Assembly: GCF_002846335.1 (NCBI RefSeq) | Contig: NZ_PJMQ01000001.1 | Span: 5,890,001-5,954,000, forward strand | Direction of reading: 5' to 3' | DNA: 64,000 nt | From: Janthinobacterium sp. 61 | GTDB taxonomy: Bacteria; Pseudomonadota; Gammaproteobacteria; Burkholderiales; Burkholderiaceae_D | In this document: positions 36,414 to 45,274 of the stretch, one piece after another | Numbering within the stretch: position 1 is the first letter of the stretch | Layout of the letters: every line of letters begins with the position of its first letter | The notes under the pieces: generated by a model | The model's database searches: none | Told to the model about the DNA's origin: nothing | Seen by the model: the letters and a program-made list of their open reading frames with translations, nothing else | Made by a program: the position numbers and the translations under genes

Positions 36414-37720
36414 AAATTAGCATATTTGGTTTGGGTTATGTGGGTGCCGTCTCGGCTGGTTGTCTGGCAACGGATGGACACGAAGTGATCGGCGTTGATC
36501 CGAACAGGACCAAGGTGGAGCTGATTAACCAGGGCACCACGCCCATCATTGAAAAAGACATCGGCGAGATGATCGCCGCCACCGTGAAGAGCGGCCATTT
36601 ACGGGCCACCTTCGACGTGCGCGACGCCGTCTTCGGCTCGGACATGTCGCTCATCTGCGTGGGCACGCCGTCGCAGCTCAATGGCAACCTGGACCTGAGC
36701 CACGTGCGCAAGGTGTGCCAGGAAATCGGCGCCGCCATCCGTGAAAAAGACAGCTTCCACGTCGTTGTGGCGCGCTCGACCATGTTGCCCGGCTCCATGC
36801 GCTCGCTGGTGATCCCGACCCTGGAAGCGGCCTCCGGCAAGGTGGCTGGCGTCGATTTCGGCGTGTGCAACAATCCGGAATTCCTGCGTGAAGGCACGGC
36901 CGTCTACGATTACTACAATCCGCCGAAGACGGTTATCGGCGAGTCCGATGAAAAGGCCGGCGCGCTGCTGGTGCAGCTGTATGAAAAGATGGACGCGCCG
37001 CTGGTGCGCACGGATGTGGAAACGGCCGAGATGGTCAAGTACACGGACAACACCTGGCACGCCGTCAAAGTGGCGTTCGCCAATGAAATCGGCAATATCT
37101 GCAAGGCTGTCGGCATCGATGGCCACACGGTGATGGAAATCTTCTGCCAGGATACCAAGCTGAACCTGTCGCCGTACTACATGAAGCCGGGCTTTGCCTT
37201 CGGCGGCTCGTGCCTGCCCAAAGACGTGCGCGCACTGACCTACAAGGCGCGCAGCCTGGACCTCGATTTGCCCTTGCTCAATTCCATCCTGCCATCGAAC
37301 CAGAAGCAAGTGGAAAAGGGCATCAAGATGATCGTCGACAAGGGCGCGCGCAAAGTGGGTATCCTGGGCTTTTCGTTCAAGGCCGGTACGGACGACTTGC
37401 GCGAGTCGCCGCTGGTCGATGTCATCGAGTATCTGCTGGGCAAGGGCTACGAGCTGAAGCTGTACGACAAGAATGTCAACCTGGCCGCCTTGACGGGCGC
37501 CAACCAGGATTACATCCTGAACATGATCCCGCACATTTCCAAGCTGATGGTGGACAACATGCAGGACGTGCTCGATTTTGCCGACACCATCGTCATCGGC
37601 AATGGCGCGGCCGAATTCAAGACCGTACCAAACAGCCTGCGGCCGCACCAGCACATCGTCGACCTGGTGCGTATCAGCAAAGAACAAAGTGGAGAACAGT
37701 ATGACGGCATCTGCTGGTAA
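36410..37720 (+). CDS. algD: GDP-mannose 6-dehydrogenase, AlgD-like
   Basis: 436 residues, the same length as AlgD of Pseudomonas. N-terminal NAD-binding site GLGYVGAVSAGCLA, the NPEFLREGTAVYDY region, and the catalytic Cys268 in FAFGGSCLPKDVRALTYKA are all present, and the whole sequence is closer to AlgD than to UDP-glucose dehydrogenases. It oxidises GDP-mannose to GDP-mannuronic acid in two NAD steps. GDP-mannose would come from the ManC-type enzyme at 39252. Coupled to the gene before by ATGA; the next gene starts within its last 20 bases. Confidence 0.88.
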   Translation: MKISIFGLGYVGAVSAGCLATDGHEVIGVDPNRTKVELINQGTTPIIEKDIGEMIAATVKSGHLRATFDVRDAVFGSDMSLICVGTPSQLNGNLDLSHVRKVCQEIGAAIREKDSFHVVVARSTMLPGSMRSLVIPTLEAASGKVAGVDFGVCNNPEFLREGTAVYDYYNPPKTVIGESDEKAGALLVQLYEKMDAPLVRTDVETAEMVKYTDNTWHAVKVAFANEIGNICKAVGIDGHTVMEIFCQDTKLNLSPYYMKPGFAFGGSCLPKDVRALTYKARSLDLDLPLLNSILPSNQKQVEKGIKMIVDKGARKVGILGFSFKAGTDDLRESPLVDVIEYLLGKGYELKLYDKNVNLAALTGANQDYILNMIPHISKLMVDNMQDVLDFADTIVIGNGAAEFKTVPNSLRPHQHIVDLVRISKEQSGEQYDGICW

Positions 37721-38969
37721 AACCGTGGGCATGGGAGCCCAGCCGAGGCGGGTGCTGATCCTGGTGGAAAACCTGCCTTCGCCATTCGACCGGCGCGTGT
37801 GGCAGGAGGCGACCACCCTGCATGCGAACGGCTATGAAGTGTCGATTATCTGCCCGACGGGCAAGGGCTATGAAGCGCGCTACGAAGCCATCGACGGCAT
37901 CCATATCTACCGCTACAACCTGCCGCTGGAGGCGGAAGGGGCCAAGGGTTACCTGGTGGAATATTCACTGGCCCTGTTCCATACCTTCCGCCTGGCATGG
38001 AAAGTCCATTTTGCCCGTGGTTTCGACGTGGTTCACGCCTGTAATCCGCCTGATTTGCTGTTCCTCATCGGCGGCTTCTTCAAGTTGACGATGGGCAAGC
38101 GTTTCCTGTTCGACCACCATGACATCAACCCCGAGCTGTACGAAGCCAAGTTCGGCCGGCGCGATTTCTTTTACAAGCTGATGGTGCTGTTCGAGCGCTG
38201 GTCGTTCCAGAGCGCCGACGTGTCGATCGCCACCAACGAGTCGTACAAGAAGATAGCCATCGAGCGGGGCGGTATGAAGCCCGAGGATGTCTACGTGGTG
38301 CGCAGCGGACCCAAGCTGGACCGCTTGCGCGTGCTGCCGCCCGTGCCAGCACTGAAGAAGGGCCGCAGCTACCTGGTCGGCTACGTGGGCGTGATGGGCG
38401 CGCAGGAAGGCATCGATCTGCTGCTGCAGGCGGCACAATACATCGTGCAGACCTTGAAGCGCGAGGATGTGCAGTTCGGCCTGGTGGGCGGCGGCACCTC
38501 GCTGGAACAGATGAAGCAGATGGCGCAGGACCTGGGCATTGCCGACTACGTGACGTTTACGGGGCGCGTGCCGGATCAGCAATTGCTGGAAATGCTCAAC
38601 ACCTCGGACGTGTGCGTGAACCCGGACGTGGCCAACGACATGAACGACAAGTCGACCATGAACAAGATCATGGAATACATGGCCCTGGGCAAACCGATCG
38701 TGCAGTTTGATCTGGTCGAAGGCAAGGTTTCCGCACAGCAGGCATCCTTGTATGCATTGAAAAATGATCCTGTCGACATGGCGCGCAAGATCGTCGAATT
38801 GCTGGACGACCCCGCCCGCCGCGAGCAGATGGGGGCGTTCGGCCGCCATCGCGTGGTCAACGAGCTGGAGTGGGAATACGAAGCGCCCAAGCTGCTGGCC
38901 GCGTATGCGCGCCTGTTTCCCGCTGCCGCGCCTGCCGCTTCGGTGACCTTGAGCAAGGACGGCCGCTGA
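37701..38969 (+). CDS. GT4 family glycosyltransferase (WbuB-like)
   Basis: 422 residues from ATG 37701, which has a GGAGAACAGT site inside the end of the dehydrogenase gene (20-base overlap). The N-terminus VLILVENLPSPFDRRVWQEA is typical of the WbuB-like GT4 group. The donor domain (YLVGYVGVMGAQEGIDLLL) and NKIMEYMALGKPIVQFD carry the nucleotide-sugar-binding Glu. It probably uses the GDP-mannuronate or a related donor made next door, but this is inference. Confidence 0.88.
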   Translation: MTASAGKTVGMGAQPRRVLILVENLPSPFDRRVWQEATTLHANGYEVSIICPTGKGYEARYEAIDGIHIYRYNLPLEAEGAKGYLVEYSLALFHTFRLAWKVHFARGFDVVHACNPPDLLFLIGGFFKLTMGKRFLFDHHDINPELYEAKFGRRDFFYKLMVLFERWSFQSADVSIATNESYKKIAIERGGMKPEDVYVVRSGPKLDRLRVLPPVPALKKGRSYLVGYVGVMGAQEGIDLLLQAAQYIVQTLKREDVQFGLVGGGTSLEQMKQMAQDLGIADYVTFTGRVPDQQLLEMLNTSDVCVNPDVANDMNDKSTMNKIMEYMALGKPIVQFDLVEGKVSAQQASLYALKNDPVDMARKIVELLDDPARREQMGAFGRHRVVNELEWEYEAPKLLAAYARLFPAAAPAASVTLSKDGR

Positions 38970-38975
38970 GTGTGT

Positions 38976-38993
38976 CGCCTGGCCAGCCAGGCG
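38976..38993. terminator. Perfect hairpin without T tract
   Basis: CGCCTGGC-CA-GCCAGGCG lies 7 bases after the glycosyltransferase stop. No T run follows, so termination may be partial or depend on Rho. Confidence 0.4.
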
Positions 38994-39018
38994 CAACCCT
39001 GATGGAGCATGTTCGACC

Positions 39019-39231
39019 GTGACAGCAATGATATTGGCGGCAGGCCAGGGCACGCGCGTGCAGCCTGGCGTGGTACTTGATGAAAGGATCGCCTTCAAGG
39101 ATTATAGTGTCGACCGTGCCGGCCAGATGCTGCATGTTTCCCAGTATGAGACTGAGGCCTGGGGTAATGCACGCGACCCCCGTAGCTTGCGCTGCGCTGC
39201 AACCCCGCCGGCCCTGTATGCTGCCCAATAA
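39019..39231 (+). pseudogene. Truncated nucleotidyltransferase 5' end
   Basis: From GTG 39019 the frame reads TAMILAAGQGTRVQP, the N-terminal nucleotide-binding motif of sugar-1-phosphate nucleotidyltransferases of the GlmU/MurU/GDP-mannose type. After about 15 residues the similarity stops and the frame ends at 39231. The motif differs from that of ManC (VILSGGSGTRLWP), so it is not a copy of the next gene. Probably a remnant left by a deletion. Confidence 0.6.
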
Positions 39232-39251
39232 ACTGTTTTTGAAATGACACC

Positions 39252-40712
39252 ATGAAAATTTATCCAGTCATCCTGTCCGGCGGTTCGGGCACCCGTCTCT
39301 GGCCGCTGTCGCGCGCCGTGCTGCCCAAGCAGTTGTTGCCGCTGGTAACGGACAAGACCATGTTGCAGGAAACGGCGCTGCGCGTGCTCGGCCTGCCCAA
39401 CCGCCGTGCCGGTGATAGCGGACTGGCCGATATCGACGTCATGCCGCCGCTGGTGGTGTGCGGCAATGAGCACCGCTTCATGGTGGCCGAGCAGCTGCGC
39501 GAGATCGGCTTGCCGCCGCTGGGCATCCTGCTTGAGCCCGTGGGGCGCAACACGGCGCCAGCCGTCGCCGTGGCTGCGCACTTTCTGCTGGCCATCGACC
39601 CACAGGCGCTGATGCTGGTCTTGCCGGCCGACCATGTCATTACCGATGTTGCCGCGTTTCACCAGGCCATCGCCCAGGCTGCTCTGCTGGCGGCCGATGG
39701 CGCGCTGGCCACCTTTGGCATCGTGCCGACGGCGCCGGAAACGGGCTATGGCTACATCCGTAGCGGCGCGCCCGTGAGTCCGGGGGCCGTGGGCTGCAAG
39801 GTCGAGCGCTTCGTGGAAAAGCCGGACCTGGCCACGGCGCAGTCGTTCCTTGCCGCCGGTAATTATTTCTGGAATAGCGGCATGTTCATGTTCCGCGCCG
39901 AACGCTATCTGGGCGAGCTGGGGCAATTTCAGCCGGCCATGCTGGCCGCCAGCGAGGCGGCCGTGCGCGATGGCTATCGTGACCTCGATTTCTGCCGCCT
40001 GGAAGAGAAAGCCTTCGCCGCCTGCCCATCCGATTCTATCGACTATGCCGTCATGGAGCATACGGCGCATGCCGTGGTGCTGCCGGCCGCCATCGGCTGG
40101 AGTGATGTCGGTTCCTGGTCGGCCCTGTGGGAAGTGCAGCAGAAGCAGAGTGACGCCAACGGCAACGTGGTGCGCGGCGACGTATATCTCGATGGCGTCA
40201 GCAATTGCCTGGTGCGCGCCGAGCGCCGCATGGTGGCCGTGCTCGGCGTGCAGGACTTGATTGTGGTGGAAACGGACGACGCCGTCCTGGTGGCGCACAA
40301 GGACCAGGTGCAGCGCGTGAAACAGGTGGTCGATCACTTGAAGCAGGCAGGGCGCAGCGAGCATGTGCAGCACCGCAAGGTGTACCGCCCGTGGGGCAGC
40401 TATGAAGGCATCGATATCGGCGAACGCTTCCAGGTCAAGCGCATCACGGTCAGTCCTGGTGGCAAGCTGTCGCTGCAGATGCACCATCACCGTGCCGAAC
40501 ACTGGGTGGTGGTCAGCGGCACGGCGCAAGTCACGTGCGGCGAGAAGGTGACCTTGTTGACGGAAAACGAATCGACGTATATCCCCATTGGCATGACGCA
40601 CAGGCTGGAAAACCCGGGCAAGCTGCCCTTGCACCTGATCGAGGTGCAGTCTGGCAGTTACCTGGGAGAGGACGATATCGTGCGCCTGGAGGATGTGTAT
40701 CGGCGTGTCTGA
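39252..40712 (+). CDS. manC: Mannose-1-phosphate guanylyltransferase/mannose-6-phosphate isomerase
   Basis: 486 residues, the usual size of bifunctional ManC/AlgA. The nucleotidyltransferase domain has GGSGTRLWPLSR (11-22) and FVEKPDLATA; the C-terminal cupin isomerase domain has YRPWGSYEGIDIG and QMHHHRAEHWVVVSG with the metal-binding His residues. It makes GDP-mannose from mannose-1-phosphate and interconverts fructose-6-phosphate and mannose-6-phosphate. It supplies the AlgD-like dehydrogenase. It ends 25 bases from the convergent acetyltransferase gene, with no clear terminator. Confidence 0.93.
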   Translation: MKIYPVILSGGSGTRLWPLSRAVLPKQLLPLVTDKTMLQETALRVLGLPNRRAGDSGLADIDVMPPLVVCGNEHRFMVAEQLREIGLPPLGILLEPVGRNTAPAVAVAAHFLLAIDPQALMLVLPADHVITDVAAFHQAIAQAALLAADGALATFGIVPTAPETGYGYIRSGAPVSPGAVGCKVERFVEKPDLATAQSFLAAGNYFWNSGMFMFRAERYLGELGQFQPAMLAASEAAVRDGYRDLDFCRLEEKAFAACPSDSIDYAVMEHTAHAVVLPAAIGWSDVGSWSALWEVQQKQSDANGNVVRGDVYLDGVSNCLVRAERRMVAVLGVQDLIVVETDDAVLVAHKDQVQRVKQVVDHLKQAGRSEHVQHRKVYRPWGSYEGIDIGERFQVKRITVSPGGKLSLQMHHHRAEHWVVVSGTAQVTCGEKVTLLTENESTYIPIGMTHRLENPGKLPLHLIEVQSGSYLGEDDIVRLEDVYRRV

Positions 40713-40737
40713 TGGGCGCCTGGGGCTGTGCGGTGCA

Positions 40738-41325
40738 CTACTCGTCAAGTGGAGCCGGATGCATGACGTCGGGAATGCAGTCGCTCTTGATGATTGCCCC
40801 AGGGTTTCCTGCAACGATGGAGTACGGGGGGATGTTCTCGCTGACGACGGCGCCGCCCGCAATGCGGCTGCCGCGCCCTATAGTGATGCCGCCCGTTATG
40901 ATCGCATGCGGACCGACCCATACTTCATCTTCCAGTGTCGGGTAGCCCGTAATGCGCTGTCCATCTGCGCTGATGCGGTCACGCCGCCCCAGCGTTACGC
41001 CATGAAATAATGTCACATTTCGGCCAATGACTGCGTCAGGACTCATGACCATTCCCCAGCCATGCGTCAGGGCAAAACCGGCCCCAATTTTTGTTTGCCA
41101 AGGGAAATCCACGCCGGCCATCGAGGAAGCGCATCGATGCAGCAGCTTGCATGCTGGCAGCAGCAACTTCCCCGGGCCTTTGGCATTGCGCGCTGCCTGG
41201 CATAGCCGGGCCGTTGCCACCACGCGGAATGTGCGACTGCGTATCGCAGCCTGCAGCGTCAATAGCGCGCTGCTGCGGCCAAATTGACGATAGGTATCTG
41301 CCCGTAATTCCATCCATGCTGACAT
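40738..41325 (-). CDS. Serine O-acetyltransferase-like hexapeptide acyltransferase
   Basis: 195 residues from ATG 41325 (MSAWMELRADTYRQFG); an upstream ATG at 41370 would add a non-conserved tail. The left-handed beta-helix repeats carry GVDFPWQTKIGAGFALTHGWGMV..., NVTLFHGVTLG and EDEVWVGPHAIITGGITIGRGSRIAGGAVV. The group includes CysE and polysaccharide O-acetyltransferases such as WcaB. Being next to the eps cluster, it more likely acetylates a sugar than serine. It reads toward manC. Confidence 0.78.
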   Translation of the reverse strand: MSAWMELRADTYRQFGRSSALLTLQAAIRSRTFRVVATARLCQAARNAKGPGKLLLPACKLLHRCASSMAGVDFPWQTKIGAGFALTHGWGMVMSPDAVIGRNVTLFHGVTLGRRDRISADGQRITGYPTLEDEVWVGPHAIITGGITIGRGSRIAGGAVVSENIPPYSIVAGNPGAIIKSDCIPDVMHPAPLDE

Positions 41326-41752
41326 GTGCGCCCCAGTACAATAAAAGATTGTTTGATATGATTTTAGCAATTATAACCGTATCCATATTGTTGTGCTCAA
41401 CGAATAGTATTTCTAACTTATCAAGAAATGATGCCACAAGGAAATTGATAATTAAGAATAATGCAGCATAAAAAATTGATTTATGCATTCCCATGTCTGA
41501 TTTGATAAGATGAATTTAGGTGGGGGCGTTGTTATCCGCAATCCCATTTGCTGGGATCTCATGAAGAAACATACTTGATCGATACATGCACAGTCAGACA
41601 ACGGGGGCATAGGGAAAAAACCTGGGGTTACCCGTCTTGACGTGGACAGCGCTTTGTTCCGCCTGTCGATTGCATGGGACTATAATCATTTGGCACAGCT
41701 GGCGGCTGCCACATGGCGGCTTCGATACTACCTCATCGGGCGAGATTCACCA
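41326..41752. other. Gap between divergent acetyltransferase and TIGR03790 genes
   Basis: No gene is supported. The region 41350-41510 is AT-rich and probably holds the acetyltransferase promoter. A perfect TATAAT at 41681-41686 points to a promoter for the plus-strand gene, though no good -35 is seen at 17 bases. Confidence 0.4.
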
Positions 41753-42775
41753 TTGCGTAACTTTTTCTGTTTTTCGCTGGCGCTGGTCGCCGGTATCGCG
41801 TACGCCGATGCGCCGCCTGCGGCGCCACGATTGCAGCCGTCGCAACTGGCCATCGTCATCAACGATGCCGAGCCGAATAGTATCGAAGTGGGGGAATATT
41901 ACCGCCAGGCCCATACCATCCCTGTGGCGAACGTTGTGCATGTGAATATCCCCAACCGTCCGCGCAATCTCAGCGCAGATCAGTTCGCGCAATTGAAGGA
42001 GCGCATCGACGCGCAGCTGAAACCCGAGATCCAGGCCGTGCTGATGGTGTGGAGCGCCCCATATGCCGTCGAATGCAATGCCATCACGTCCGCCTTCACC
42101 TTGGGCTATGACGGGGATCAATGTGCGAAGACCTGCGGCCCGGGCAAGCCCAGCGCGTATTTCAACAGCGAGGTGGGCCAGCCCTACAAGCAGCTGGGCA
42201 TGCGCTTGTCGATGCTCTTGCCTGTCGATTTCGTGGACGAAGCCAAGGCCGTGGTGGATCGCGGCAAGGTCATCGGCTTTTCCGTGCCGGCCGCCAGCGC
42301 CTATTACCTGACGACCAGCGATGCGGCACGCAACAGCCGTGCCGCTTTCTTTCCGCCGGCCGGCGTCGTGCTCCAGCGCAAGCTGACCATCAAGAACCTC
42401 AAGGCGGACAGCCTGGAAGGGGCGAAAGACATCATGGTGTACCAGACGGGGATGGCCAAGGTGGCCAAGCTGGAGACCCTGCATTTCCTGCCCGGCGCCC
42501 TGGCCGACCACCTGACCTCGTATGGCGGTGACTTGCAAGGCAGTAGCCAGATGAGCAGCCAGCGCTGGCTGGAGGCGGGTGCGACGGCCAGCTATGGCAC
42601 CGTCAGCGAACCGTGCAACTATTGGCAGAAGTTTCCCAATCCGACCGTGCTGTTGCGCCGCTACCTGTCCGGCAGCACGGCACTGGAAGCGTACTGGGGC
42701 AGCGTGCTGTGGCCAGCCCAGGGCCTGTTCATCGGCGACCCGCTCGCCGCCCCGTATGCGCGCTTCCGGCGTTGA
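41753..42775 (+). CDS. TIGR03790-type exported protein
   Basis: About 340 residues from TTG 41753, which leaves a short signal peptide (LRNFFCFSLALVAGIAYADA). A GTG at 41642 would start upstream of the TATAAT at 41681, so it is less likely. Conserved features include QLAIVINDAEPNSIEVGEYY near the N-terminus, several cysteines around residue 115-125, and the C-terminal LWPAQGLFIGDP. The family is found mainly in genomes with exosortase/PEP-CTERM systems and has no proven function. It is followed by a terminator and a convergent PEP-CTERM gene. Confidence 0.75.
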   Translation: MRNFFCFSLALVAGIAYADAPPAAPRLQPSQLAIVINDAEPNSIEVGEYYRQAHTIPVANVVHVNIPNRPRNLSADQFAQLKERIDAQLKPEIQAVLMVWSAPYAVECNAITSAFTLGYDGDQCAKTCGPGKPSAYFNSEVGQPYKQLGMRLSMLLPVDFVDEAKAVVDRGKVIGFSVPAASAYYLTTSDAARNSRAAFFPPAGVVLQRKLTIKNLKADSLEGAKDIMVYQTGMAKVAKLETLHFLPGALADHLTSYGGDLQGSSQMSSQRWLEAGATASYGTVSEPCNYWQKFPNPTVLLRRYLSGSTALEAYWGSVLWPAQGLFIGDPLAAPYARFRR

Positions 42776-42789
42776 AGCCTGATTCTTTC

Positions 42790-42816
42790 AGGCAATAAAA
42801 AAGGCCCTTGCGGGCC
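42790..42816. terminator. Terminator between convergent genes
   Basis: GGCCC-TTGC-GGGCC (42803-42816) with six A on the left side, which read as a U tract for the minus-strand PEP-CTERM gene. On the plus strand the tail is TCTTTC, weaker, so it may act in both directions. Confidence 0.75.
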
Positions 42817-42833
42817 TCTTTCATCTTGCTGCG

Positions 42834-43577
42834 TTATTTGCTCTTGCGGCGGCGCGCCAGGGCGACGAGGCCCAGTCCTGCCAGCAGCATGGCATAGGTT
42901 TCCGGTTCCGGCACGGCTGGAATGTCCGGCGTCACGGCAGGAATGTTCGGCGTCACGGGAATGACGCTGCCGCCCGTGAAGCCGCCACCGGAGCCGCCAC
43001 TGCCAACACCACCGCCAGTGACAGGCAAGCCTTCGCCGAGCGACGACGAGAAGATCAGTGGAGTGTCGTCGACACTGCGGGCCGGGTTGTACGAACGGCC
43101 CGGGCCGCGGTATCCGGCGGCGTCATCGAAGGGACGGTTTTCTTCGGCGGCGCCGAAATCGCGCGTGGCAACACGATAGTTACGGTCGCTGCTGGCGAGC
43201 GCCAGGCGCGGCTCGCTGACGTCAGCATCGGCTGGCAACTGGCGCGTAGCCAGGCCGTGCGTTTTGTCGGTCGATTGAACTTTGCGGAATTCCTGGTCGG
43301 ACATGCCGCCTTCAAATTCCGGTGTCTTGTTGAGGCCGTCGCTGATGCGATTGCCGAAGCCAATGAAGCCGTTGGCCAGGCTGCAGGCGCTGTAAGTGCC
43401 GTCCAGATTGGCATCTTTCGCCTTGCCATTCGCCGATTGCGTGCTGGCCTGGCAATTTTTTTCATTCTTTTGCGCAGGCGCGGCCGTCTGCGCCTGGGCG
43501 CTGGCGCCGAACAGCATCAAGGCTGCGGCCAGCAGCAAGGGGCGGGATGAGGCTGGCGTGAAAATTGGTGTTGGCAT
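42834..43577 (-). CDS. PEP-CTERM protein with Gly/Pro-rich stalk
   Basis: 247 residues from ATG 43577, after a GAGAGATC site. A signal peptide ends at ASAQAQ. The mature part has two to three Cys and a low-complexity Gly/Ser segment (GGGVGSGGSGGGFTGGS), then a VTPNIPAVTPDIPAVPEP stalk. The C-terminal sorting tag has the PEP motif, a hydrophobic helix (TYAMLLAGLGLVALA) and RRRKSK. It should be an exosortase client, anchored in the envelope or linked to polymer. The N-domain is of unknown fold. Confidence 0.85.
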   Translation of the reverse strand: MPTPIFTPASSRPLLLAAALMLFGASAQAQTAAPAQKNEKNCQASTQSANGKAKDANLDGTYSACSLANGFIGFGNRISDGLNKTPEFEGGMSDQEFRKVQSTDKTHGLATRQLPADADVSEPRLALASSDRNYRVATRDFGAAEENRPFDDAAGYRGPGRSYNPARSVDDTPLIFSSSLGEGLPVTGGGVGSGGSGGGFTGGSVIPVTPNIPAVTPDIPAVPEPETYAMLLAGLGLVALARRRKSK

Positions 43578-44600
43578 GATCGATCTCTCAAAAAGCATGG
43601 AAGGGTGCGTCGTTTGACGCGTGTATCCACATGCGATTGTTGCCTCTCCCTTCCAGGCTACTGTTGCGAGCAAGGTTGGGAGTGCGTTTCAAGGTCAGGC
43701 ATGGATGGGGCCTGCACCACTGGGTCTGCTAGTGCCGCTTAATGTCTTGTCAGTAACTAAACTTATTTGTTTGAATTATATCATGTTGTCCTGCCGTGCA
43801 CGCGCCGGGATTGCTTTGTAAAGTATGGCGTTGCTGAAATGATACTGTCGGAAAGCAGCCGCCTGCCTGGATTCTGTTTGATCACAGCTGCGTTGGGCTT
43901 GTTGAAATGCTATCGCTGACATGTTCTTCTATATCGGGCGAGACTCGCGCGACGAGGGGCAAGGCACAGATCATCGCAGTAGGGCCAGCGCGACCAGTGT
44001 TTCGCCACGGACACGTCATCATGCGGTATGAGGTGCGCGCGCTTGCCACGAACCAGGCAGGCGCAGCTTGGACCCGGTGCCCTGGCAGGCTTCGGCAAAA
44101 CGGGACACCACATGGCTGACCATGAAGGCGCTGACGATTTTTCCGCGCACCGTGTCGATGCGCTGCTGGTAGTCGAGGTGGCGCGACAAGGCACTGCTGC
44201 CCTCGGCCTCCGTGACGATGCCGCTGTATGACGGGGAAACAGTTCGCCATGCTCTGCCGGTGCGGCGGAAAAGGGCCTGCCTTCGCGCAAGCCCTTTAAC
44301 AGGCGCGCGAGCCCGCTGCGGGGAGACAGCGCAGCTTCCTTTTCCAGCAAGACTTCCGGCGCCTATGCCTGTAGCGCCAGCGCCTGAACCCGCGTCGCCC
44401 GAGGTGGCGGGGGCCGCAGGAAGAGGCTGGCGCGCAGCAGGCCCCCCCCCGATCTGCTGTAACTATAAGTCAATGTGGAGCGATACGGAGAGAACTATTT
44501 TCTTTGGGAAATCCCTATATGCCCGCAACCATTTCGCATGGGAAATACTTATTTTAAATGAAATTAAGATAAAATATTTGCAATTAATCTAATGCTTTTA
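43578..44600. other. Gap of about 1 kb with a possible decayed gene
   Basis: On the minus strand at about 44400-43900 several frames look coding in short pieces, such as EKEAALSPRSGLARLLKGLR and, in another frame, GKIVSAFMVSHVVSRFAEAC. They would join only with frameshifts, so a decayed gene is possible; I cannot name it. A run of nine C lies at 44442-44450. The right part (after 44480) is AT-rich and leads into the next promoter. Confidence 0.4.
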
Positions 44601-44609
44601 TGCTACTAT
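44601..44609 (+). promoter_or_regulatory. Extended -10 promoter of the PEP-CTERM gene
   Basis: TGCTACTAT (44601-44609) is an extended -10 element. A TTGCAA at 44578-44583 is 20 bases upstream, too far for a good -35. The start codon is 77 bases downstream. Confidence 0.4.
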
Positions 44610-44685
44610 TCCGCTTGGTACTTTCGGTACTAAAACGATGGCTGGCACCACTTGGCGGCCATAAATTACTTTTAAGGGCTAAATT

Positions 44686-45183
44686 ATGAAATTGAAATTT
44701 ATCGCGGCAGGCATTCTGGCTGCAGCATCGTTCAGCGCGTCGGCGGCCACCTACAATCTGGGTATCCTGGATCCAAGCGGTTTTGATACCCGGGCATCCA
44801 TCACCACCAATTTCGCTGCCAATACGGTGATCGACGATTTGTGGACCTTTAAACTGCTGACGCCATCGTCGGCGTCTTTCGGTGCATTGCAAACGTTTTC
44901 CGTTCCCGAAGGCGCGATCAGCAACTTCGCCGCAACACTGGTGGGCTATGGCGACCTGACCTGGGCATCGGTAGCCGGCATTCAAAGCCTGAGCTGGGCG
45001 GGGCCGTTGGCGGCTGGCAGCTATGAGGTGCGTGTTTCGGGCTTGACCGGTTTGCAGAACGGCCAATATGTGGGCACGGTGTCCGCCTTGCCCGTACCGG
45101 AACCGGAAACCTACGGCATGCTGCTGGGTGGCCTGGCGCTGGTTGGCTTTGCGGCACGCCGCCGCGCCCGCAAAGCCGTTTGA
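44686..45183 (+). CDS. Small PEP-CTERM protein
   Basis: 165 residues with a signal peptide (MKLKFIAAGILAAASFSASA), a beta-rich domain of about 110 residues without Cys, and a sorting tag: VPEPETYGMLLGGLALVGF then AARRRARKAV. It is a typical small surface protein sorted by an exosortase. The domain resembles FxDxA-like small PEP-CTERM proteins in size, but I do not assign it. It ends at a strong terminator shared with murJ. Confidence 0.85.
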   Translation: MKLKFIAAGILAAASFSASAATYNLGILDPSGFDTRASITTNFAANTVIDDLWTFKLLTPSSASFGALQTFSVPEGAISNFAATLVGYGDLTWASVAGIQSLSWAGPLAAGSYEVRVSGLTGLQNGQYVGTVSALPVPEPETYGMLLGGLALVGFAARRRARKAV

Positions 45184-45205
45184 TTTTTCCCCGGCTAGCA
45201 TGACA

Positions 45206-45230
45206 AAACCCGCCGAGGCGGGTTTTTTTT
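45206..45230. terminator. Bidirectional terminator between PEP-CTERM gene and murJ
   Basis: AAACCCGCC-GA-GGCGGGTTT with eight T on the plus side and a short A run on the other. It ends the PEP-CTERM gene and may also end the murJ transcript. Confidence 0.85.
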
Positions 45231-45274
45231 GTTTCTACAACATGCGTGATGGTGACAACGTCCCAGGCATGTTG

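Noticed and set aside
44643..44660. Sigma-54-like site TGGCACCACTTGGC upstream of the PEP-CTERM gene
   Set aside because: The GG and GC elements are one base too close for a functional -24/-12 promoter.
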